DNA from: an uncultured Eisenbergiella sp.
GTDB lineage: Bacteria; Bacillota; Clostridia; Lachnospirales; Lachnospiraceae
DNA: 8,779 nucleotides
Reading direction: 5' to 3'
Assembly (NCBI GenBank): GCA_948960675.1
Contig: CARDPF010000123.1
Location: forward strand, 1-8,779
Part shown: piece after piece, positions 1-5,862 of the stretch
How positions within the stretch are numbered: the stretch's first letter is position 1
Layout: each line of letters starts with the position of its first letter
Translations under genes and position numbers: made by a program
The notes under the pieces: model-generated
What the model was told of the DNA's origin: nothing
What the model saw: only the letters and a program-made list of their open reading frames with translations
Database searches by the model: none

Positions 1-20
1 GGAAAACCTCATAGAATACC

Positions 21-66
21 AAAAGAGGGCTGACAGCAAAAGTTCACCGCTGTTCAGCCCTTTCTT
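21..66. terminator. Bidirectional hairpin terminator
   Basis: The arm GGGCTGACAGC (27-37) pairs with GCTGTTCAGCCC (49-60), an 11-bp stem with one bulged A and an 11-base loop. On the + strand it is followed by TTTCTT; on the - strand it is followed by TCTTTT. It can therefore stop transcription from either side, as expected at an element boundary. On the + strand it would serve a gene ending at the left edge of the window. Confidence 0.65.
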
Positions 67-93
67 AACGTTTTGGGTAATTTTTCAGAATTG

Positions 94-114
94 CGGTGGC
101 AAATCGGTGGCAAA
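94..114. repeat. Tandem 11-base-period repeat, possible integrase arm sites
   Basis: CGGTGGCAAA occurs at 94-103 and again at 105-114, one base apart, giving a period of 11. On the - strand this reads as two TTTGCCACCG units. An 11-base period is about one helical turn, so a protein could bind both copies on the same face of the DNA. Short direct repeats of this size are used as arm-type sites by Tn916-like integrases; that role here is inferred. The second copy also overlaps a small GGTGG-CAAA-CCACC hairpin (106-119). Confidence 0.5.
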
Positions 115-183
115 CCACCCATTTTCACACCCTCTAAGCACCTAAAAACCCTTATTTTATGCGGCTCAAGAGACACACCGTCT

Positions 184-201
184 CCACATAAATGTATGTG
201 G
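184..201. repeat. Perfect inverted repeat at the element/kinase junction
   Basis: CCACATA (184-190) and TATGTGG (195-201) are exact reverse complements separated by AATG. Read as 6-bp arms, the spacer is the six bases AAATGT. The right arm lies within the first codons of the recognisable kinase sequence, while the left arm lies in unrelated DNA. A core recombination site left by a tyrosine recombinase would look like this, but a chance palindrome of this size is also possible. Confidence 0.4.
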
Positions 202-428
202 AAATAAAAATACAGGATACCGGAAGGGGAATCGCCCCGGAGCACTTTAACGACATATTCAAGCGGTTTTACAGGGAAAAAACGGCGCAGGAAGACGACG
301 GCTTAGGGCTTGGCCTGTATATTGCCAGGAATATTATCACGCTGCAGGGCGGTTATATCATGGTCCGGTCCACAGTGGGTGAGGGTTCCTGCTTTTCGGT
401 ATTTTTGCCGAATCAAAAAAGAATGTAA
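192..428 (+). pseudogene. Truncated sensor histidine kinase, C-terminal ATPase fragment
   Basis: The 78-residue product matches the C-terminal half of a HATPase_c domain from a two-component sensor kinase. Visible parts, counted from the ATG at 192, are the D (G1) box DTGRGI at 9-14, the F box FKRFYR at 23-28, the glycine-rich G2 box GLGLGLYIAR at 37-46, and the closing GGYIMVRSTVGEGS strand pair at 53-66. The sensor region, membrane segments, phospho-accepting histidine and N box are all missing. An in-frame TAA lies at 189-191 directly before the ATG and there is no ribosome binding site, so the fragment is probably not translated and could not phosphorylate a partner. It ends 93 bases before an ABC exporter on the same strand, the usual order in regulator-kinase-exporter operons. 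The likely cause is the insertion or rearrangement to its left. Confidence 0.85.
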
Positions 429-440
429 ATGTTTCGGTTT

Positions 441-449
441 TGATAAAAT
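441..449 (+). promoter_or_regulatory. Possible extended -10 promoter for the ABC exporter
   Basis: TGATAAAAT (441-449) fits an extended -10 element (TG-n-TAAAAT). No good -35 box lies at 16-18 bases upstream. Transcription from it would begin near 456 and give a leader of about 65 bases containing the hairpin at 482-515. TACAAT at 476-481 is a second -10-like hexamer, also without a good -35. Evidence is weak, but a promoter in this gap is expected because the kinase in front is broken. Confidence 0.25.
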
Positions 450-481
450 TATGTGGAAAATTGAGACGGGATTGGTACAAT

Positions 482-515
482 TTCCTCCTAAAATGGAAGT
501 AGCAGGAAGGAGGAA
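482..515 (+). promoter_or_regulatory. Hairpin able to mask the ribosome binding site
   Basis: TTCCTCCT (482-489) is an exact complement of AGGAGGAA (508-515), which contains the ribosome binding site of the ATPase gene starting at 522. The stem would be 8 bp with an 18-base loop. If it forms in the mRNA, ribosome access is blocked, giving possible translational control. The same inverted repeat could instead be an operator for a response regulator, as found before exporters of the BceAB type. The pairing is seen in the sequence; its function is inferred. Confidence 0.45.
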
Positions 516-521
516 CCAAAC

Positions 522-1196
522 ATGCATATTTTAAGGGCAAATCAACTTACAAAATACTACGGGGCAGGGGCGGCACTGGTGAAAGCCCTCGACGGCATTA
601 CGCTGGAAATCGAGCAGGGCAGTTTTACTGCGGTTGTCGGGACTTCCGGGTCCGGAAAAAGCACCTTGCTTCACATGCTTGGGGGGCTTGATACGCCAAC
701 CAGCGGAAGCGTTGTGGTGGACGGTCAGGAATTGTGTAACATGGAGCAAAATGAACGGACGGTTTTTAGGAGGAGAAAGATCGGTTTTGTATTCCAGAAT
801 TACAATTTGCTGCCAAATTTGACGGTTTATGACAACATTGTCCTTCCGGTGGAATTGGACGGGAGGTGCGCCGATAAGCAGTATTTCGATGAAATTGTGA
901 AGGCACTGGGACTGGAGGATAAGCTTTTTAGCAGGCCCAATAAGCTGTCCGGCGGACAGCAGCAGCGGGCAGCCATTGCAAGGGCGCTGATCACAAAGCC
1001 CGCCATCCTATTGGCGGACGAACCCACCGGAAATCTTGACAGCCACACCAGCCAGGAAGTAATCGGACTGCTCAGGGCAACCGGTAAAAAATTTCACCAG
1101 ACGATTGTCATGATTACACATAATGACGAGATTGCACAGGCGGCAGACCGGGCGGTCCGCATAGAGGACGGCCGGCTTGTGGAAAACCGCTGGTAA
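522..1196 (+). CDS. ABC exporter ATP-binding protein (MacB/LolD/BceA type)
   Basis: This 224-residue cytoplasmic ATPase powers the permease encoded directly after it. All ABC motifs are intact: Walker A GTSGSGKST at 40-48, Q-loop glutamine 92 in VFQNYNLLP, signature LSGGQQQR at 142-149, Walker B ILLADE at 162-167 followed by PTGNLD, and the switch histidine 200 in MITHNDE. The LADEPTGNLD form and the short length are typical of the MacB/LolD/BceA subfamily, whose members drive mechanotransmission or export of peptides, antibiotics or lipoproteins. The ATG at 522 is supported by GGAGG at 509-513 with a spacing of 8. The stop is 12 bases before the best permease start, so the two are co-translated. 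A kinase fragment upstream suggests the operon was once controlled by a two-component system. The substrate cannot be read from sequence. Confidence 0.93.
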   Translation: MHILRANQLTKYYGAGAALVKALDGITLEIEQGSFTAVVGTSGSGKSTLLHMLGGLDTPTSGSVVVDGQELCNMEQNERTVFRRRKIGFVFQNYNLLPNLTVYDNIVLPVELDGRCADKQYFDEIVKALGLEDKLFSRPNKLSGGQQQRAAIARALITKPAILLADEPTGNLDSHTSQEVIGLLRATGKKFHQTIVMITHNDEIAQAADRAVRIEDGRLVENRW

Positions 1197-1208
1197 ATGG
1201 GAGGAAAT

Positions 1209-3584
1209 ATGAGTCTGGAAGCCAATAATAACAGGAAAATTATTTACCGCCTTGCAAAAAGCAACCTGATGGGAAACAAATTGTATAGCTTTTTTTCTTT
1301 TGCATCCATTATCCTGTCCGTTGCCTTTGTGAGCGCCATGTTTCTATTCCTGCTGGAAAAGCAGGCGGTGGAAAAACGCATGCTGGGTCAGATGCAGCAT
1401 GTCATGTTCATGAATGTGCAAAAGGAGCAGATGAAAGAAATTGAGTCGGACCCGAGAACGGAAGAGATGGTTCCGTATAAGGAAAGCGGTCAGACTTTTT
1501 GGAAGAACGGCATAAAGTACAGCTTTATTTATTTGGAAAACCGGGAGGGGCCCATACGGACTTATGCATTGGCAGAAGGGTGTCCGCCCAAAAAGCAGGA
1601 CGAGGTTGTGGTGGATAAACGTTTCATGGACAGCATTGGACAGGAATGCAAAACCGGCGGGAAAATATGGCTTGATGTGGGGGATTCGCAGCAGGAGTTT
1701 GCAATTTGCGGATATACGGATAAAGGATATGACACATCCTCTTATTCCGTGTATGTGTCCGGGGCTTTTGCAGACCAAAGCGTTTTGATGAAAGACCTTG
1801 CATATACGGCCCTCGTCCGGATTGTGGATGCTGCTTTGATGGATGCTTCCGGGTTTGAGACAACGGTTTACCAAATGGCAATGGATCACTCAATTGGGAG
1901 GTCGGATGTCAACAGAAACGGAAGGTTTGAGGAATCCTTGCAGGGACAAAATGCGGTCCTGTATGCGGCCGGGCTGCTGGTTGCAGCCTTCGTACTGGCG
2001 GCCTGCGGGATTGTGATCTATAGTATCTTTTATCTTTCCGTTACGTCGCGTACACAGCAGATCGGCCAGCTGCAGACGATCGGGATGACGCCCAGGCAGG
2101 CCAAAAAGATGGTGCGCCGGGAAGGCGTTTTGCTGGGCGGGCTGGCAATACCGCTGGGGCTGGCGTTTGGCAGCATGACCGCATATGTTCTGGAGCCGGA
2201 GGGCTTTGGTTTTTGGAACTGGGTTTTTGTGGCGGTTATCGTGGGAATTGTGGGGATGGCAGTTGTACAGATATCCCTGGGAAAACCGGCGGCCCTTGCG
2301 GCGGGGGTTTCCCCGGTGGAGGCTGCGAGAAATACTGTCCAAAAGGAAACCCTAAAAGAAGGCATCAGGAAACATAAAAGACTGTCCCCCTTTGTGCTGG
2401 CGAAGCTGGGGCAGGAAGGCAGCCGTAAAAAGAGAAACCTCATGACCGTATCGCTTGCGTTTGGGGGAGTTGTTTTCATGATTGCCGCCTCTTATCTGTG
2501 CGCATGGGACGAAGCCGCTTTTTCCAGACAGGGAAAATTTGAAAATGCGGAATATGTGGTTTCCTATCTCTATAGCGCCCATAACCCATCTGCATATGGA
2601 CCGACAAAAATGCAGCTGACAGGACATTTAAGCGAGGCATTAAAGGAAGAGCTTTTGGGCATCGCCCATATCCGGTCTATTGAGGTGGAAAGCAGCGCTT
2701 TCGGAAATGTGGAATACCAGGGTGCTGTCTGGGGAGAGGGCTTTTTAAGGGTGACAGGAAAAGCGGGGGAATATTTTGGGATGGAGGCGGACAAAAACAC
2801 AAGCTATGCGTACATGTGTGGGCATGATGCCGTAGTGATTACGGACAGTGCTTTTAAGGAGGCAGTAAACGGCGTGTCCTTTCGGGCGGGGGATAAATTT
2901 ACATTGCATTGGTTTGACGGGCAGGAGCGGGAGGCGGAACTGGAAATTGCGGCCGTTACGCCGGACAGCATGCCCGGACATTCGGATTACAGCGTTCTTA
3001 TGGCGGACAAAACGATGGAGAAATTGTGGGGCGGCATGAACACCGCCAGTTCCTTTACCATTTCTACACAAGAGTATGAAAAGTATGGAGACCAGATAGA
3101 ACAGGCAATCCGCGCCGCCATTGCGCCGTATGAGGATTTGGGGCTTGAAACCCTGCGGGAGAGGCGGATCAACGATTCCGCAAGCGTACGGAAGGTGAAA
3201 ATCCAAATCTACGGAATCTATGCGTTTATGCTTTTGTTTAGCGTTTTAAACCTGATCAATATGCTGGTGGGAAATATTGCCGTAAAAAAGCGGGGCCTTT
3301 CCATGCTGGAATCCATCGGTATGGAAGAAGGGCAGATACAAAAAATGCTGTTTTGGGAAAGTATTCAGTTTGTATTTCCGGCCGTGGCAATTACGCTTCT
3401 TCTCGGGGGAACCGCAGGCTATGGTTTTGTCTGGTTCATGCAAAAAAACGTGCACTATATGGAGTACCGGTTTCCGGTGGCTGCGGGCATCCTGTATGCC
3501 GCAGGCGTGATGTTGCTTCCGGTGGCCATTTCCTATGCAGGCCTGAAGGTACAACGAAGAATTCCCCTGGTGGAACGGATCTAG
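1209..3584 (+). CDS. FtsX/MacB-family ABC exporter permease, eight membrane segments
   Basis: This 791-residue membrane protein is the partner of the preceding ATPase. Hydrophobic segments are seen at about 27-49, 249-277, 307-328, 336-357, 412-431, 666-691, 718-743 and 755-779. That makes two FtsX-type modules (segments 2-4 and 6-8), each preceded by a single segment and a large outside domain of roughly 200 residues (about 50-248) and 235 residues (about 432-665). Each module carries the family's coupling motif just inside the membrane, QIGQLQTIGMTPRQ near 284-297 and RGLSMLESIGMEEGQ near 695-709. BceB permeases usually have ten segments and one outside domain, so this belongs to a duplicated FtsX type instead. 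An ATG at 1197 abuts the ATPase stop, but the ATG at 1209 has GGAGG four bases upstream and is preferred; the alternative adds four residues. Export or sensing of a peptide is plausible but not shown. Confidence 0.88.
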   Translation: MSLEANNNRKIIYRLAKSNLMGNKLYSFFSFASIILSVAFVSAMFLFLLEKQAVEKRMLGQMQHVMFMNVQKEQMKEIESDPRTEEMVPYKESGQTFWKNGIKYSFIYLENREGPIRTYALAEGCPPKKQDEVVVDKRFMDSIGQECKTGGKIWLDVGDSQQEFAICGYTDKGYDTSSYSVYVSGAFADQSVLMKDLAYTALVRIVDAALMDASGFETTVYQMAMDHSIGRSDVNRNGRFEESLQGQNAVLYAAGLLVAAFVLAACGIVIYSIFYLSVTSRTQQIGQLQTIGMTPRQAKKMVRREGVLLGGLAIPLGLAFGSMTAYVLEPEGFGFWNWVFVAVIVGIVGMAVVQISLGKPAALAAGVSPVEAARNTVQKETLKEGIRKHKRLSPFVLAKLGQEGSRKKRNLMTVSLAFGGVVFMIAASYLCAWDEAAFSRQGKFENAEYVVSYLYSAHNPSAYGPTKMQLTGHLSEALKEELLGIAHIRSIEVESSAFGNVEYQGAVWGEGFLRVTGKAGEYFGMEADKNTSYAYMCGHDAVVITDSAFKEAVNGVSFRAGDKFTLHWFDGQEREAELEIAAVTPDSMPGHSDYSVLMADKTMEKLWGGMNTASSFTISTQEYEKYGDQIEQAIRAAIAPYEDLGLETLRERRINDSASVRKVKIQIYGIYAFMLLFSVLNLINMLVGNIAVKKRGLSMLESIGMEEGQIQKMLFWESIQFVFPAVAITLLLGGTAGYGFVWFMQKNVHYMEYRFPVAAGILYAAGVMLLPVAISYAGLKVQRRIPLVERI

Positions 3585-3685
3585 GCCGGTAAGGGGGGCT
3601 GTTCTGCCGCCTAATTCCACTCCCACGCAAAAATGGATTTCCCCGTGTTTTTAGACAATTTTTACTTTTCGTTGCGGGCATTGTG

Positions 3686-3694
3686 TGCTATACT
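3686..3694 (+). promoter_or_regulatory. Extended -10 promoter of the pyrH cluster
   Basis: TGCTATACT (3686-3694) is a strong extended -10 element (TG-n-TATACT). The -35 region is poor (TTTTCG at 3666-3671, spacing 17), which extended -10 promoters tolerate. Transcription would begin near 3701, leaving a leader of about 31 bases before the pyrH start. The 10-base palindrome CTAGCGCTAG (3693-3702) covers the end of the -10 box and the predicted start point and might bind a regulator; this is speculative. Confidence 0.55.
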
Positions 3695-3731
3695 AGCGCT
3701 AGAGCGTGTACATGGCAGAGGGGGTGGCAAA

Positions 3732-4427
3732 ATGAAGAGGATTCTATTGAAATTGAGCGGCGAAGCGCTGGCGGGAGACAAGAAACAGGGCTTTGACGAA
3801 CCAACGGTGCGCGCAGTTGCGCTGCAGGTAAAGCAGCTGGTGGATGCAGGGATTGAGGTTGGCATTGTCATTGGCGGCGGCAATTTTTGGAGGGGCCGTA
3901 CCAGCGGAAACATAGACCGGACAAAGGCGGATCAGATCGGCATGCTGGCGACGGTGATGAACTGTATTTATGTTTCGGAGATTTTCCGGGCGGAGGGGAT
4001 GATGACCAACATCCTGACCCCTTTTACATGCGGTTCTTTTACGAAACTGTTTTCCAAGGATCGTGCGAATAAATACTTTGCAAAGGGAATGGTGGTGTTT
4101 TTCGCGGGGGGCACGGGGCATCCCTATTTCTCCACGGATACGGGGGTGGTGCTCCGGGCCGTCGAGGTGGAAGCCGACGTGATTTTGCTTGCCAAAGCGG
4201 TGGACGGGGTATATGACGACGACCCGCGCACGAACCCGGACGCGAAGAAATATGACGAGGTTTCGATTGGGGAAGTAATCGAGAAGAATTTGCAGGTAGT
4301 GGACATGACGGCGTCCATCCTTGCCAGGGATAACGGGATGCCGATGTGGGTATTTGGCCTGCAGGAGCACAACAGCATTGTCAATGCCGTTTGCGGTACA
4401 TTTACGGGAACAAAGGTAACGGTGTAA
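3732..4427 (+). CDS. pyrH: UMP kinase
   Basis: The 231-residue product phosphorylates UMP to UDP with ATP, an essential step of pyrimidine nucleotide supply in the cytoplasm. It belongs to the amino-acid-kinase fold used by bacterial UMP kinases, which form hexamers and are commonly controlled by GTP and UTP. Visible motifs are KLSGEAL at 7-13, the glycine-rich GGGNFWRG at 48-55, DQIGMLATVMN at 67-77, FAGGTGHPYFSTDT at 124-137 and the ATP-side KAVDGVYDDDP at 155-165. Length is close to the family norm of about 235-240. The ATG at 3732 follows a purine-rich GAGGGGGTGG and gives the usual MKRILLKLSGEAL start; the frame stays open to 3633, but the extra residues do not resemble the family. It is the first gene of its cluster here and has its own promoter. 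Confidence 0.97.
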   Translation: MKRILLKLSGEALAGDKKQGFDEPTVRAVALQVKQLVDAGIEVGIVIGGGNFWRGRTSGNIDRTKADQIGMLATVMNCIYVSEIFRAEGMMTNILTPFTCGSFTKLFSKDRANKYFAKGMVVFFAGGTGHPYFSTDTGVVLRAVEVEADVILLAKAVDGVYDDDPRTNPDAKKYDEVSIGEVIEKNLQVVDMTASILARDNGMPMWVFGLQEHNSIVNAVCGTFTGTKVTV

Positions 4428-4505
4428 CATTGGGACAGGTTCCACAGGCGGATGCCCAAACAGTGCAGGCTTATCCGGACTGTTACCAGAAAAGGGAGGT
4501 ATGAA

Positions 4506-5057
4506 ATGGACGAGAGATTACAGCAGTTTGACACAAAAATGCAGAAGGCGTACGCGCATTTGGAGGCGGATTATCAGGGAATCCGCGCAGGCCGTGCCAA
4601 TCCGCATGTACTGGACAAAATCAGGGTGGATTATTACGGTACGCCGACTCCCTTACAGCAGGTCGGCAATATCACGGTTCCCGAACCGAGGATGCTGCAG
4701 ATTTCGCCTTGGGAGAAATCTTTGATTAAGGCCATTGAGAAGGCCATCATGGCTTCCGATGTGGGGATTACCCCCTCGGACGACGGCTCCGTGATCCGTC
4801 TGGTATTTCCGGAGGTGACGGAGGAGCGCCGCAAGGCTTTGGTGAAAGACGTAAAGAAGAAGGGGGAGGAAGCGAAGGTGGCGGTTCGCAATATCCGCCG
4901 CGACGGGAATGATTTTTTAAAAAAGCTTGGAAAAGAGGACGTTTCCGAAGATGAGATCAAGGAACTGGAGGACAAGCTGCAGAAGCTGACGGACAAGTAC
5001 GGGAAAGATATCGATAAGCTTGTGGAGACGAAGTCCAAGGAAATTATGACCGTATAA
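4506..5057 (+). CDS. frr: Ribosome recycling factor
   Basis: This 183-residue protein splits post-termination ribosomes together with EF-G so that subunits can start again. The length matches the usual 185. Family hallmarks are the N-terminal helix with GIRAGRANPHVLDKI (about 26-40), the domain-II segment YYGTPTPLQQVGNI (44-57), ISPWEKSLIKAIEKAI (67-82), and the long charged C-terminal helices with RRKALVKDVKKKGEEAKVAVRNIRR. The ATG at 4506 has GGGAGG at 4494-4499 with a spacing of six. An ATG at 4501 is in another frame, and the open frame back to 4452 adds residues that do not fit the family. The 78-base gap after pyrH holds no gene; it contains a weak AACAGT/ACTGTT inverted repeat at 4459-4484 but no terminator, so frr is probably co-transcribed with pyrH. 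Confidence 0.97.
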   Translation: MDERLQQFDTKMQKAYAHLEADYQGIRAGRANPHVLDKIRVDYYGTPTPLQQVGNITVPEPRMLQISPWEKSLIKAIEKAIMASDVGITPSDDGSVIRLVFPEVTEERRKALVKDVKKKGEEAKVAVRNIRRDGNDFLKKLGKEDVSEDEIKELEDKLQKLTDKYGKDIDKLVETKSKEIMTV

Positions 5058-5076
5058 GGATGCGGCGGGGGATGAG

Positions 5077-5114
5077 GGGCAGACCCGGAATGGGATACAT
5101 TTCCGGGTCTGCCC
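5077..5114 (+). promoter_or_regulatory. Perfect 14-bp hairpin between frr and uppS, without U-run
   Basis: GGGCAGACCCGGAA (5077-5090) pairs exactly with TTCCGGGTCTGCCC (5101-5114) around a 10-base loop. An outer pairing of GCGGC (5062-5066) with GCCGC (5127-5131) could extend the structure. The stem is followed by TGTCGG rather than a T-run, so it is not a standard intrinsic terminator. It could slow transcription, protect or cut the operon mRNA, or lower expression downstream of frr. The stem is seen; the role is inferred. Confidence 0.6.
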
Positions 5115-5153
5115 TGTCGGATATATGCCGCGTTCTAAGAAAGGAGATTGGGT

Positions 5154-5861
5154 ATGGATATGCCAAAGCATGTTGCCATCATATTGGATGGGAACGGGCG
5201 TTGGGCCAGGGCCAAGGGAATGCCCCGCAATTACGGGCATGTGCAGGGGGCCAAGACGGTGGAGACAATCTGCGAGGAGGCCTACAGGATGGGGATCCAA
5301 TATCTTACGGTCTATGCTTTTTCCACGGAGAACTGGAACCGGCCGCAGGATGAGGTTAGCGCCTTGATGGGGCTTTTGCGCAATTACATGAAAACCTGCC
5401 TGAAAACAGCGGCAAAAAATAATATGTGCGTGCGGATCATTGGGGAAAAGGAAAGATTGGACGACGATATCCGCACACGCATGGAAGAGTTGGAGCAGGC
5501 GACCAAAGACAATACAGGCCTGCATTTTCAGATTGCCATCAATTACGGGGGCAGGGACGAGATCTGCCGGGCCGTGCGCAGGATTGCACAGCAGGTCAAG
5601 GAGGGGCAGCTGGAGGCGGCGGACGTTACGGAGGATGTGTTCGGCGGCTTTTTGGATACGAGAGGGATTCCGGATCCGGATCTCTTGATCCGTACCTGCA
5701 ACGAACAGCGCATTTCCAATTTCCTGCTCTGGCAGCTGGCGTATACGGAGCTTTATTTTACGGATGTGGCGTGGCCGGATTTTTCAAAGGAAGAATTGGT
5801 CAAGGCTGTGGAGGCATATAATCATAGGGACAGAAGGTACGGCCTTTTGAAGGAGGAGTAG
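5154..5861 (+). CDS. uppS: Undecaprenyl diphosphate synthase (cis-prenyltransferase)
   Basis: This 235-residue enzyme adds isopentenyl diphosphate units in cis to farnesyl diphosphate, giving the C55 lipid carrier for peptidoglycan and other wall polymers. Visible motifs are the catalytic HVAIILDGNGRWA at 6-18 with aspartate 12, GH at 28-29, YAFSTENWNRP at 54-64, and the diphosphate/Mg-binding stretch RTCNEQRISNFLLWQ at 180-194 followed by YFTDVAWPDF. The last motif usually reads RTSGE or RTGGE; here cysteine and asparagine fill the two middle positions, while the key R180, E184, R186 and S188 are kept. The ATG at 5154 has AAGGAG at 5141-5146 with a spacing of seven; a TTG at 5148 and an ATG at 5160 are less likely. 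The stop overlaps the ribosome binding site of cdsA. Confidence 0.97.
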   Translation: MDMPKHVAIILDGNGRWARAKGMPRNYGHVQGAKTVETICEEAYRMGIQYLTVYAFSTENWNRPQDEVSALMGLLRNYMKTCLKTAAKNNMCVRIIGEKERLDDDIRTRMEELEQATKDNTGLHFQIAINYGGRDEICRAVRRIAQQVKEGQLEAADVTEDVFGGFLDTRGIPDPDLLIRTCNEQRISNFLLWQLAYTELYFTDVAWPDFSKEELVKAVEAYNHRDRRYGLLKEE

Positions 5862-5862
5862 C

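Larger units (their letters stand above)
1..191. mobile_element. Putative end of an integrated element next to a broken kinase gene
   Basis: No convincing protein gene is seen in these 191 bases. The stretch holds a hairpin terminator (27-60), a tandem repeat with an 11-base period (94-114) and, at its right end, an inverted repeat (184-201) exactly where histidine kinase coding sequence begins with its front part missing. Tyrosine recombinases of integrative elements such as Tn916 use short direct repeats (arm sites) inside the element ends and an inverted-repeat core at the crossover, so this arrangement fits an element end. That reading is inference: no integrase is visible, the other end is outside the window, and a plain deletion or rearrangement would also break the kinase. 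A frame-3 stop at 12-14, shortly before the hairpin, could be the end of an element gene that lies to the left. Confidence 0.4.

Noticed and set aside
2..145. A frame open from the left edge for 47 residues, ending at TAA 143-145
   Set aside because: It runs through the terminator hairpin and the tandem repeat and resembles no protein family I recognise; it is more likely non-coding element-end sequence.
54..245. A 63-residue frame on the - strand
   Set aside because: It begins inside the antisense of the kinase fragment, has no ribosome binding site and ends within the terminator hairpin.
1344..1889. A 181-residue open frame on the - strand opposite the permease
   Set aside because: It has no family resemblance and lies wholly within the coding frame of the permease.
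3585..3640. Possible terminator after the permease gene
   Set aside because: GC-rich sequence is present but only 3-4 bp stems can be drawn, for example CACG with CGTG before TTTTT; this is too weak to call.
3744..4445. A 233-residue open frame on the - strand opposite pyrH
   Set aside because: It is a shadow of a strongly conserved gene; its histidine- and arginine-rich composition and lack of a ribosome binding site argue against coding.
4459..4484. Inverted repeat AACAGT/ACTGTT between pyrH and frr
   Set aside because: It has only six pairs with a 14-base loop and no T-run; it may be chance.
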